Part shown: positions 52,255 through 60,605 of the stretch, one piece after another | Layout: each line of letters starts with the position of its first letter | Numbering within the stretch: the stretch's first letter is position 1 | NCBI RefSeq assembly: GCF_006402735.1 | Contig: NZ_CP017174.1 | Span: forward strand, 6,552,001 to 6,616,000 | Origin: Myxococcus xanthus | Lineage (GTDB): Bacteria; Myxococcota; Myxococcia; Myxococcales; Myxococcaceae | DNA: 64,000 bases | Reading direction: 5' to 3' | Position numbers and translations under genes: made by a program | The notes under the pieces: model-generated | What the model saw: the letters and a program-made list of their open reading frames with translations, nothing else | Database searches by the model: none | Told to the model about the DNA's origin: nothing

Positions 52255-53526
52255 TCAGGGGTCCGTGAAGCTGTTGAAGTCCACCTGGGCCGCGCGCAGC
52301 TGCTCGATGACCGAGTCCGCGGGCCACCCGGCGGTGCGGTGGCGCGGGGGCCACATCTTCGGCACGGGCGCGAGGCAGGACGTGGCGAGCCGCTTCACCT
52401 CGCGGAAGGGAACCATCAAGAAGTCCTTCTCGCCCACCTGGAGGGCCACCACGTCGGTCTCCGGGAGCAGCGAGTCCACCTCCTTGCCCCAGCTGCACCA
52501 GGTGATGGGCCGGTCGTCCGTCTTGCGCACTAAAGCGCCGAAGCTGGCGACGAACACGTCCACGTCGTTCGCCTCGTTCCAGGCCTCGAGCTGCTCCTTC
52601 TGCGTGGCGTACTCACCCATGGCGAAGCGCACGTGGGCGCGGCGCACGCGCTGCGCGAGCTCGTCGTCGCCCCGGCGGTGGTAGGGCACCACGCGGCCCG
52701 CGTCGTCCACTGTGTAGAGGGCCGGAGTGATGCCGCGAGGGCTCGCCTCGAACTCCCGCTCGGCGAACTCGCACAGACGACTCAACTGGTCCGGGTCCCC
52801 GTCACCGGTGATGACGAGCGCCGCGCGCGTGGGAATGGCGGCAACGGGACGCCCCTTCACGCGGCCGGAGAAGGACGCGAGGAAGCCCGGGTGCAAGAGG
52901 CGCGAGGCCTCATACGTGTCGTTGGAGTCCACGGACCACAGCGGGCTGGGCTTCTCGTCCTGGAGCTCCACGCCCACCTCGTGGATGAGGTCCAGGTTGG
53001 CGAAGGCCGAGGTGAAGGCCTCCTCCTCGGTGACGCCCCATTCCTTCAGGTGGTCCTGCTGCACGTACATGGACGCGTCGGGCAGGTCCAACACCAGCAG
53101 CTCGCGCAGGAAGGGGATGGTGCGGCGCTCCACCATGTGTTTCGCGGAGCCGTCCACTCCCGCGGGCAGCACGGTGCCGAATGTCGCCGAGCGCACCACG
53201 GGCAACAGCTTCTCCTGCGCCTCCTCCCACGTGACCTGGCTCGCGCCGCCTCCCTGGAATGCACCCAGGAAGCGACGGATGGTCTCGGCGCGATGCTCGG
53301 GAGACAGCTCACGCGTCTCCGCGAAGAGGTTGTCCAGGAACATCTGGATCTCCTCTCCGTTCTTCTTGAAGCGCAGCCCGTACTCCTCTGGCAGCCGCGC
53401 CACTTCGCTCACGGTGGAGTCGGCTCCGAGCGCTGACTCCACCTCGCGCAGCAGGTACTCCCGAGGACTCACCGACTCCTGTTCGTCCGACTTCTCCAGA
53501 CCGAATAGCTTCTTCAAGAAACCCAT
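52255..53526 (-). CDS. DUF1444-like protein
   Basis: A 423-residue cytoplasmic protein: an N-terminal helix-rich part (MGFLKKLFGLEKSDEQESVS, FLDNLFAETRELSPEHRAET) and a mixed alpha/beta body (ELLVLDLPDASMYVQQDHLK, TRAALVITGDGDPDQLSRLC, VFVASFGALVRKTDDRPITW). The pattern matches the DUF1444/YtpQ-like group, for which no activity is established. No membrane or signal sequence is present. It sits between two scar zones and is complete. Confidence 0.7.
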   Translation of the reverse strand: MGFLKKLFGLEKSDEQESVSPREYLLREVESALGADSTVSEVARLPEEYGLRFKKNGEEIQMFLDNLFAETRELSPEHRAETIRRFLGAFQGGGASQVTWEEAQEKLLPVVRSATFGTVLPAGVDGSAKHMVERRTIPFLRELLVLDLPDASMYVQQDHLKEWGVTEEEAFTSAFANLDLIHEVGVELQDEKPSPLWSVDSNDTYEASRLLHPGFLASFSGRVKGRPVAAIPTRAALVITGDGDPDQLSRLCEFAEREFEASPRGITPALYTVDDAGRVVPYHRRGDDELAQRVRRAHVRFAMGEYATQKEQLEAWNEANDVDVFVASFGALVRKTDDRPITWCSWGKEVDSLLPETDVVALQVGEKDFLMVPFREVKRLATSCLAPVPKMWPPRHRTAGWPADSVIEQLRAAQVDFNSFTDP

Positions 53527-53589
53527 GCGGGATTCCTACTACAGCCCCAGGTACGCGAGCAGCACTCCCATGTCCGCGGAGAGCGCCTC

Positions 53590-53745
53590 GGCGTATAGGC
53601 GGGATAGAAGCCATGTTGAGGGTGAGGGCTGGAGCGGAGGAGCCGAGAATGCCGCTGACGGGGGCCGCCCAAGCAGTGCGCCCGGCCTGTACACAGGCCG
53701 CTTGAGCCCCCTTGGGGACACGCCAACCCTGGCCGCCCTCCCATC
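53590..53745 (+). repeat. Copy D of the dispersed ~150 bp repeat
   Basis: Diverged from copies B and C but with the same order of blocks, including AGGCCGCTTGAGCCCCCTTG and the ending GGCCGCCCTCCCA, in the same orientation. It lies directly before an IS91-like tail. Confidence 0.7.
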
Positions 53746-53816
53746 AGGTGCGCGGCAGGGGCTTGGCTCTCTTGTCCCGGGCGGCTTGGACCTCAACACC
53801 ACGCAGCCTGGGGGAC

Positions 53817-53945
53817 CTCTCGCCGGGGCCCGCCTCGCACCTGCCGTGGGCAGGCTCAGGTGCTTCAGAATCGCTCGCCCCCTCCCGCCTCCTTCACGTA
53901 CGCCAGCACCCGCCTCCTGCCTCCACACCTCACGCAGGCCCGGCC
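53817..53945 (-). mobile_element. IS91-like transposase 3' remnant
   Basis: On the minus strand, CVRCGGRRRVLAYVKEAGGG, then in another frame AILKHLSLPTAGARRAPARG. It shares ~115 bases with the 51425 copy. Its right edge cuts the 5' part of the following nuclease-like gene. Confidence 0.75.
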
Positions 53946-54574
53946 AGTTCCTGGAAGGCCTTCGTTGGGGCGCCCGCCATTGCCAGCCGCGAGCAAAGCT
54001 GTGGGAGCGGCAAGAAGCCGCTCTTGCGCGCAGCCTTCAGTCGTTGCGCTCCCTTGGAAGCAGGGGCGAGAGGGAGCCGTGGAACGGGGAGTTCTACGTC
54101 TCTTTCGGCGATGCGAGTTCGCGGAGCTGGGAGGATGCACGGCAGTATGGCTACGTGAGCGGCGGCGGTGGAAGCTGGTACAGCCAGACACTCAAGCTGC
54201 TGTCCCCTGGGGACCGCGTCTGGGTCAAGGTTCCCAAGAAGGGTTATGTCGGCGTCGGTCGGGTGGTGGAATCTGCCCGCCCCGCCAGTGAGTTCAACGT
54301 CCCCACAGCGCAAGGGCTACAGTCCGCACTCGAGGTGCTAAGGCACAGCGAGAAGTACAGGGCGACAGCCAACGACCCTGAGAAGGCGGAGTATTTCGTC
54401 CGAGTGAAGTGGCTCGACACCGTTCCGGAGTCGCGCGCGATCAACGAGGTCGGGCTGTTCGGCAACCAGAACACGGTTTGTCAGCCGACCACGCCGAAGT
54501 GGCGCTTTACCGTCGAGAAGCTAAAGACCCGCTTCCGTCATTGGAATGCCCCGGCCGATACCGTTGGCCCGTGA
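53945..54574 (+). pseudogene. Nuclease-type protein with PUA/EVE-like C-terminal domain, 5' truncated
   Basis: The frame ending at 54574 encodes WNGEFYVSFGDASSRSWEDA, RQYGYVSGGGGSWYSQTLKL, LLSPGDRVWVKVPKKGYVGV and later AINEVGLFGNQNTVCQPT. This is the small barrel domain found at the C-terminus of some restriction-like nucleases. The start and any nuclease domain are absent because the IS91-like tail abuts at about 53945. Confidence 0.6.
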
Positions 54575-54730
54575 TCGCCGGAGGAGGTCATGCTCAGCAG
54601 CGATACCGCGCGACCACTGACTCAACTCATGGAGTTGACGACATACGTCGGAGCTTACGGAAGGACTCCGCGTCAGCGCATGGCGAGATTCGCATGGGCA
54701 ACAACGTGAAGCTGAACGAGGATGCCCAGC

Positions 54731-55321
54731 ATGCCACGCCCCGAAGACATCATGCGGCATTACGATGCCGACCCAGACGAGGACCCCTGGGTCAAAGGAA
54801 AGCCCGCTCCTGAGAAAGTTGCAGTCGTTCCCTATGATGCCGGATGGCCGACGCGCTACGCGGAGCTTGCCGTGGCCATCCAGGGTGTGATGGGCGCATC
54901 GGCCATGCAGGTCGAGCACGTCGGCTCGACCGCCGTGCCGGGCCTTCCCGCCAAGCCCATCATCGACATCGACCTCATCGTCGCCGACCCCACGCGCGAG
55001 GACGACTATGTGCCTGCCCTCGAGAGCCTGGGCTACGACCTCATCATCCGCGAGCCGTCCTGGCATCAGCACCGCTGCCTGCGGCTCGCCGCGCCACGCG
55101 TGAACCTGCATGTGTTCGGCCCGGACTGCCCCGAGGTGATTCGCCACGTCATGTTCCGCGACTGGCTGCGCGAGCACGACGACGACCGGCAGCGCTACGC
55201 GGCGGTCAAGTACACATCCGCCGAAGGCATGGACGATGTGGTGGAATACAACCGCCGAAAGGAGCCGGTGATCCGCGACCTCTACGCGCGGATCTTTCGC
55301 GCGGCGGGCTGGATTCGCTGA
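54731..55321 (+). CDS. GrpB family protein (UPF0157)
   Basis: A 196-residue protein with a nucleotidyltransferase-like fold. The family motifs VEHVGSTAVPGLPAKPIIDI (GSTAVPGLxAKPxIDI) and LHVF, then FRDWLREHDDDRQRYAAVKY, are present. GrpB-type domains occur alone or fused to dephospho-CoA kinase; the activity is not established. ATG 54722 is three codons upstream, but the ribosome-site-like ACGAGGA lies too close to it, so I prefer 54731. Confidence 0.92.
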   Translation: MPRPEDIMRHYDADPDEDPWVKGKPAPEKVAVVPYDAGWPTRYAELAVAIQGVMGASAMQVEHVGSTAVPGLPAKPIIDIDLIVADPTREDDYVPALESLGYDLIIREPSWHQHRCLRLAAPRVNLHVFGPDCPEVIRHVMFRDWLREHDDDRQRYAAVKYTSAEGMDDVVEYNRRKEPVIRDLYARIFRAAGWIR

Positions 55322-55420
55322 GGCGCGGCGCGTGCCGGTCGTCGTCGTGATCGCCAGGCTCCGCCGGCTCCCCCAAACAGTCTCCGTAGAGGAACTGCGT
55401 CTCATCCGCATCGCGGAGGC

Positions 55421-56044
55421 TCAGAAGTGTCCCGTCACCCCGACGAGCCCACCCCCTTGAGTCAGGCCCAGCACCGGAGCGCCCCGGGCGTCCGGCAGCT
55501 CAGCGCGCGCGGTCCCGTGCGAAGAGCTCGGCGATCGTGAAAGCCAGTAGCCCGTGAACGAACCGATGAGAGGAGTGACCAGCATCCCGGCGGTGCCAAT
55601 CCTCGCCACGCGATCGTGGCGGCTGGTCGTGAGCAAGGCGAATGGAACCGCTCCCAGTGCGGCGCCCAGGAAGGTGGGGCCGAAGTTGCCCCTCCCGTTG
55701 AACTTGTCCCCCGTGAGGTAGATGGCAAGCGACGTTCCGAGCGCGGTCCCCAGGCTCATGGGAATCGCGAACGCGAATGTGTCTCCGCAGCGCGTCAGCG
55801 AGCAGTTGCGATCCAGCACTGCGCCGACCAATCCTCCCACCAGCGTGCCAGTGAAGAGCCCGACGCCGCCCAGGAGCGTCCCGACAACCAGATGCCCTCC
55901 AAGCGAATAGTCGTCATCCGGCGCCACCCCGGAGCCCTGCGTCGGCGAGGCTGTGGACGGTGACGCGGTGGAGGACGGTGACGCCATGTCCACGGGAGGC
56001 TCGCGGACTTCCGCTTTGGAAAGACCCTGCCCTCGCGCCAGCAT
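55421..56044 (-). CDS. Glycine-rich membrane protein, 5' end uncertain
   Basis: About 207 residues from 56044. Several small-residue-rich hydrophobic segments (LGGHLVVGTLLGGVGLFTGT, LVGGLVGAVLD, FLGAALGAVPFALL, TPLIGSFTGYWL) look like glycine-zipper membrane helices, preceded by a Ser/Pro/Thr linker. The start MLARGQGLSKAEV resembles the end of a signal peptide, and the frame is open upstream without a good start, so the true N-terminus may have been lost or changed. The function is unknown. Confidence 0.6.
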   Translation of the reverse strand: MLARGQGLSKAEVREPPVDMASPSSTASPSTASPTQGSGVAPDDDYSLGGHLVVGTLLGGVGLFTGTLVGGLVGAVLDRNCSLTRCGDTFAFAIPMSLGTALGTSLAIYLTGDKFNGRGNFGPTFLGAALGAVPFALLTTSRHDRVARIGTAGMLVTPLIGSFTGYWLSRSPSSSHGTARAELPDARGAPVLGLTQGGGLVGVTGHF

Positions 56045-56260
56045 CAGGCGCAGAGGGGGCAGTCGTAGACGTGCGGCGCGATGACCGCTCCACGGGAGGG
56101 ACAATGTCCGGCTCCTGGCACGCCATGGGTGAGTCCGCACATGGAGAGGCACAAGTGTCGCTCTGGGTGAAACCCGAAGGCTCCCCCAAACAATCCAAGA
56201 ATCTTGGAAGGGTGAAGCAACTCCACCGGGGAAGTCGCGAGAATGGGGGCAGGAGCTTCC

Positions 56261-56911
56261 ATGTCCAACTACCGCATCCGTCCCAACGATACCCTCTCCG
56301 GCCTGGCGGCCCGTTTCGGCACCACGGTGGAGAAGCTGGCCCGTGACAACAACATCGCGAACCCCGACCTCATCTACGCGGGGAACACGCTGCGCATCGG
56401 GCACTCCGGTCGCGACAGCTTCGACGCCGGTGGCGGCCGTCAGGGCGTTCGCGGTGGAGGCCCCTCGGGTGACGTAAGCGGTGGAGCGGACGTGGGCGGA
56501 CCGACGGGCGCGGGGCCCAGCAACGCGTCTGCCGCGATGCGGCGGCTGGCGGATGCAGCCCGCTCGGCGGCCATGGGCATGGGCGGCTACAACAGCCAGG
56601 GCCTGTGCGCCACGGGCGTCAGCCGGGCCATCCGCAACGCCCTGGGCATTGGCGTGTCGGGCAACGGCAACCAGATTGACAACAACCTGCCGCGCGACAA
56701 GTTCAAGCAGGTCAACATGTCGCTGGAGGAGGCGCTGAAGATTCCGGGCCTCGTCCTCACCTGGGAGAGCACCTCCACGCGCCTGGGCAGCATCTACGGC
56801 CACACGGCCGTCACCCTGGGTGATGGTCATTCGTCCGCGAGCGACTTCATCGAGCGCAACACGACCAACAGCGGGCGCACGGGCTTCAAGGTCTTCATGC
56901 CCATCGCATAG
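56261..56911 (+). CDS. LysM protein with possible Cys/His peptidoglycan-hydrolase domain
   Basis: A 216-residue protein. Residues 3-47 form a LysM domain (YRIRPNDTLSGLAARFGTTV, NPDLIYAGNTLRI), which binds N-acetylglucosamine polymers. A Gly-rich linker leads to a C-terminal domain with Cys116 (SQGLCATGVSRAIRNALGIG) and His181 (IYGHTAVTLGDG), a spacing like NlpC/P60-CHAP cysteine peptidases, so a cell-wall amidase is plausible (inference). No signal peptide is present, suggesting non-Sec export. AGGAG (56250-56254) supports this start. A terminator follows. Confidence 0.8.
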   Translation: MSNYRIRPNDTLSGLAARFGTTVEKLARDNNIANPDLIYAGNTLRIGHSGRDSFDAGGGRQGVRGGGPSGDVSGGADVGGPTGAGPSNASAAMRRLADAARSAAMGMGGYNSQGLCATGVSRAIRNALGIGVSGNGNQIDNNLPRDKFKQVNMSLEEALKIPGLVLTWESTSTRLGSIYGHTAVTLGDGHSSASDFIERNTTNSGRTGFKVFMPIA

Positions 56912-56937
56912 TGCCTGCTGCGCAGATGACATCCCTG

Positions 56938-56971
56938 GAAGCCCCTGGCCCTGTAGAGGGTCGGGGGCTTC
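56938..56971 (+). terminator. Intrinsic terminator after the LysM gene
   Basis: GAAGCCCC (56938-56945) pairs with GGGGCTTC (56964-56971), with an inner CCCT/AGGG stem, followed by GTCGTTTCC. Confidence 0.7.
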
Positions 56972-57695
56972 GTCGTTTCCAGCGGAGGGAAAACGCGGGA
57001 GCGAGCACGTCCGGAAGGGCCGCCCCCTTCGCCTCCGCCCACAGGGACTCAAGAGGGAGCAGTGTTGGCGGACAGAGCGCCCTCTTCCCAGGCTACGGCC
57101 GATGAAGGGCGGCGGGAGAGCGGTGCGCGGCGCAGGACTTGAGCAGCCAGGAAATTGGCGCGGTTGCGCGTGTTGGTGCTGGACTCAGAACGGTAGACGT
57201 CCTCGTTGACAGACAACGGCCGCCTAGCGAAGTCAGCGGTGGTTCGCATCCTTCGCTGGAACCATGCTCACCGCGGTGATGGCCCCGCGTTCACCAGCGG
57301 ATTGCCCGCGGGCGGCTTGTAGCGAACGTAGGCGCGCTGGAGTGCCGCCCTCGCCTCTGTCGCTGAGACCTCGTCACTCTGTCGGGACGCCTGTCGATTT
57401 GAGACCTCAGGTGGCTCAGAACGGGCGGCGCCTGGCCCCCAAAAATAGACATATCACACAGGCGAGCGCCTCTGCGCCCCTTCCCATCTTCGTCCCCGGA
57501 TGCTTCGACATGGAATGCCCTCCATTGCGTGCAGGTCCACCCTGGGGATGCGGGGTGACGTCCGGCAACGAGTGCCGCCGAGCCGAGTGAGCGCAAGCTC
57601 CGCTTCCCGCCCGTCCCGGGAGACCGATGGCGACACCATCCACGAGAACCATCTCAATCCATGAACAAAGGCCACCTGCTTATCAAGGAACATTT
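56972..57695. other. Long gap before the acid-resistance genes
   Basis: Minus-strand stretches at 57049-57249 (RPLSVNEDVYRSESSTNTRN) and 57270-57340 (RAYVRYKPPAGNPLVNAG) look like coding remnants without starts. The A/T-rich CCAAAAATAGACATATCACA near 57438-57457 may belong to a promoter. Nothing else is supported. Confidence 0.3.
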
Positions 57696-59087
57696 ATGAC
57701 AATTCGAGGGAGAGAAGAAATCCGCGCCCGCATCAATGACGACGTGTACGCGTCGCCTGACCTCTCCATCGCGATGCCCAAGTTCCGCATCCCGGACGAG
57801 GAGCACAGCGCAGACCACGCCTACGCAGTGGTGCACGACGAGTTGCTGCTCGATGGCAACGCGCGGCAGAACCTGGCGACCTTCTGTCAGACGTGGTCCG
57901 AGCCTCAAGTGCACCGCCTGATGGATGAGTGCCTTGTCAAGAACATGATTGACAAGGATGAGTATCCGCAGATAGCGGAAATTGAAACGCGCTGCGTAAA
58001 CATGCTCGCCGACCTCTGGCGCTCTCCTGTCGCGCACGACACAATCGGCACCTCCACCACGGGCTCCAGCGAGGCCGCCATGTTGGGAGGCCTTGCACTG
58101 AAGTGGCGCTGGCGCAAGCAGCGCGCTGCCGAAGGGAAGCCCACGGACAGGCCCAACCTCGTCTGCGGTCCAGTGCAAATCTGCTGGCACAAATTCGCGC
58201 GCTATTTCGACGTGGAACTAAGGCAGGTTCCGCTTGCTCCCGGGCGGATGACAATGACGCCGCAGGAGGTGCTCAAGCACTGCGACGAAAACACCATTGG
58301 CGTGGTTCCCACCCTGGGCATCACCTACAACCTGCTCTACGAACCGGTAAAGGAAATTGCCGACGCCTTGGATGACCTCCAGCGCCGAACGGGCCTGGAC
58401 ATCCCCATCCATGTAGACGCGGCGAGCGGAGGCTTCATCGCTCCGTTCATCCACCCAGACGTGGTGTGGGACTTCCGCCTGGATCGAGTAAAGTCCATCA
58501 ACGCTTCCGGTCACAAGTTCGGGCTGACGCCCCTGGGCTGCGGCTGGGTCGTTTGGCGTGACAAGAGTGACCTGCCGGAAGAGCTGATATTCCGCGTGGA
58601 CTACCTGGGCGGGAACATGCCGACGTTCGCATTGAACTTCTCACGGCCAGGCGGGCAGATTGCCATTCAGTATTACAACTTCCTGCGGCTGGGGAAAACA
58701 GGCTACCAGCGCGTCCAGCAGGCATGCTCGGACACCGCGAACTTCATTGCGAAGGCGGTCGAACAGCTGGGTATCTTCGAGATCATCTACGACGGCCGGG
58801 GGGGAGTACCGGGAGTGTGCTGGAGGATGAAAGACGGCGTGAGCCCACGCTTCACGCTCTACGACCTCGCAGACCGGATGCGTGAGCGCGGCTGGCTGGT
58901 ACCCGCCTATCCCATGCCCGCGGATTTGGAAGACATGGTGGTGCAGCGGGTATTGGTCCGTCATGGCGTGAGCCGGGACCTGGCCACGCTGCTGGTACAC
59001 GACCTTCACGCCAGCATCGATCATTTCCACCGCCACCCAGTGAGTACGCCAATGTCGAGGGAGGAAGCCTCCGGTTACCACCACTGA
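57696..59087 (+). CDS. gadB: Glutamate decarboxylase
   Basis: A PLP enzyme of 463 residues that converts glutamate to GABA and CO2, consuming a proton. Key residues: PLP lysine Lys274 in [11 protein letters not shown] with His273, Asp241 in HVDAASGGF, and the [15 protein letters not shown] substrate region; all align with E. coli GadB (466 residues). The C-terminus ends SGYHH; in E. coli a terminal-region His closes the active site at neutral pH, so pH switching may be conserved (inference). ATG 57696 has AAGGA upstream and gives the family length; ATG 57627 would add 23 unmatched residues. It is first of the co-directional acid-resistance set. Confidence 0.95.
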   Translation: MTIRGREEIRARINDDVYASPDLSIAMPKFRIPDEEHSADHAYAVVHDELLLDGNARQNLATFCQTWSEPQVHRLMDECLVKNMIDKDEYPQIAEIETRCVNMLADLWRSPVAHDTIGTSTTGSSEAAMLGGLALKWRWRKQRAAEGKPTDRPNLVCGPVQICWHKFARYFDVELRQVPLAPGRMTMTPQEVLKHCDENTIGVVPTLGITYNLLYEPVKEIADALDDLQRRTGLDIPIHVDAASGGFIAPFIHPDVVWDFRLDRVKSINASGHKFGLTPLGCGWVVWRDKSDLPEELIFRVDYLGGNMPTFALNFSRPGGQIAIQYYNFLRLGKTGYQRVQQACSDTANFIAKAVEQLGIFEIIYDGRGGVPGVCWRMKDGVSPRFTLYDLADRMRERGWLVPAYPMPADLEDMVVQRVLVRHGVSRDLATLLVHDLHASIDHFHRHPVSTPMSREEASGYHH

Positions 59088-59138
59088 GTCGGGTGAACGG
59101 GGCGGAGCCAGGTGGAACGCCAACAGCGAGGGCACCTC

Positions 59139-60467
59139 ATGGCGGAACAACCAACGAAGGGCCCGCCCGCGCGGCGGGCGACGATGAGCATCTGGGCGGT
59201 CAGCGCGCTCGGCATCGGCTCCATGGTGGGAGCCGGCATCTTCGCGCTGCTGGGACAGGCCGCGCTGCTCGTCGGCCCAAAGACCTGGCTCTCGTTCGCG
59301 CTCGCGGGAGTCGTCACCCTCTTGTCTGGCTACTCCTACGCCAAGCTCGGCTCGCGCTACCCCAGCTCCGGCGGCATCACCCTCTTCTTCGAGGAAGGCT
59401 TCGGGCGAGGGCTCGTCTCAGGGACCCTCTCGCTCATCTACCTCATCACCCTGGCCATCAGCATCGCCATGGTGGCCAAGACGTTCGGAGCCTACGCCAC
59501 CCGACTCTTCCTCCCGAGCGGAGGACACCTCTGGTTCAGCATCTTCGGCTCGGTCATCGTCATCCTGCTCTCGGTCCTGAATGCCGTCGGCTCTGGCGCG
59601 GTGGGCAAGGCGGAGGTCGCCCTCGTGTCCATCAAGCTCATCATCCTGGGCGGCCTGCTCGCCGTGGGCATCGACTCCATGGCCCAGAGCGGAACGCAGC
59701 ACCTGAACACGCACCACAACCTGGGGCTCACCGGCCTCATCTCGAGCGTGGGGCTGTGCTTCTTCGCCTACTCGGGCTTCGGCATGATGGCCAACGCCGC
59801 GTCGGATGTGGCCAATCCCAAGAAGACCATTCCCCAGGCCATCTTCCTGGCCATCGGCGTGGTGACGGTGCTGTACGTGGGGCTCTCCGTGACAGTCCTG
59901 TCCCTGGTATCACCCGCGGAGCTCGCCCGTAACGCGGACACCGCCGTGGCCCAGGCGGCCCGGCCCGTGCTCGGCTCCGCGGGGTTCACCATCGTCGCGC
60001 TCGGGGCCTTGCTCGCCACCGCGTCGGCCATCAACGCCACGCTCTTCGCCGCCCTCAACGTGTCGACCGCACAGGCTCGCGCCGGCCAACTCCCCCAAGC
60101 CTTCAGCACGCCCCTCAAGGGCAAGAGCACGAAGGGTTTCATGTGGGGCGTGGTCGCCATCCTGGTGATGGTCAACACCATGAGCCTGGGCGCCATCGCC
60201 AATGTCGCCAGCGCGACCTTCCTCATCAGCTACATGGCGGTCCACGTCGCGTGCTGGAAGCTCGCGCGCCAGACGGGAGCCTCGCGCGCCGTCATTGGCG
60301 TGGGCGCGGCACTGATGGGTGTCGTCCTCATCACCTTCCTCGCCAGCTCCGCGAAAACCCAGCCGCTCTCGCTCGTCCTCACCGTGGTCGCCGTCGCGGG
60401 CAGCGCGCTCGTCCAGTGGCTCATCCAATCGCATCACCACGGCCTGCCGCACTCCCGCGCGCGCTGA
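59139..60467 (+). CDS. APC-family amino acid permease
   Basis: A 442-residue inner-membrane transporter with about 12 helices. The APC signature is at the start (GIGSMVGAGIFALLGQAALL), with GYSYAKLGSRYPSSGG, FFAYSGFGMMANAASDVANP and LATASAINATLFAALN. The substrate is unknown; its position between gadB and the porin and GadC genes suggests uptake of glutamate, glutamine or a related amino acid. The C-terminus is His-rich (QSHHHGLPHSRAR). It starts 51 bases after gadB. Confidence 0.93.
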   Translation: MAEQPTKGPPARRATMSIWAVSALGIGSMVGAGIFALLGQAALLVGPKTWLSFALAGVVTLLSGYSYAKLGSRYPSSGGITLFFEEGFGRGLVSGTLSLIYLITLAISIAMVAKTFGAYATRLFLPSGGHLWFSIFGSVIVILLSVLNAVGSGAVGKAEVALVSIKLIILGGLLAVGIDSMAQSGTQHLNTHHNLGLTGLISSVGLCFFAYSGFGMMANAASDVANPKKTIPQAIFLAIGVVTVLYVGLSVTVLSLVSPAELARNADTAVAQAARPVLGSAGFTIVALGALLATASAINATLFAALNVSTAQARAGQLPQAFSTPLKGKSTKGFMWGVVAILVMVNTMSLGAIANVASATFLISYMAVHVACWKLARQTGASRAVIGVGAALMGVVLITFLASSAKTQPLSLVLTVVAVAGSALVQWLIQSHHHGLPHSRAR

Positions 60468-60605
60468 CAGTCCCGCACGCGCGACTTCCGCACGGGCAGG
60501 AGGGAAGCCCGCTTTCCAACGTCGGGTAAGACTCCCTGGCTGGGATGACTGGCACCAATGGGTCCCTACGCTTTCAGCCACTTCGCCGTGGTGGCAACGG
60601 ACCCG

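Noticed and set aside
55421-57052. Full-length 543-codon minus-strand frame
   Set aside because: Only its last ~207 codons look real; the first part is antisense to the LysM gene and its terminator.
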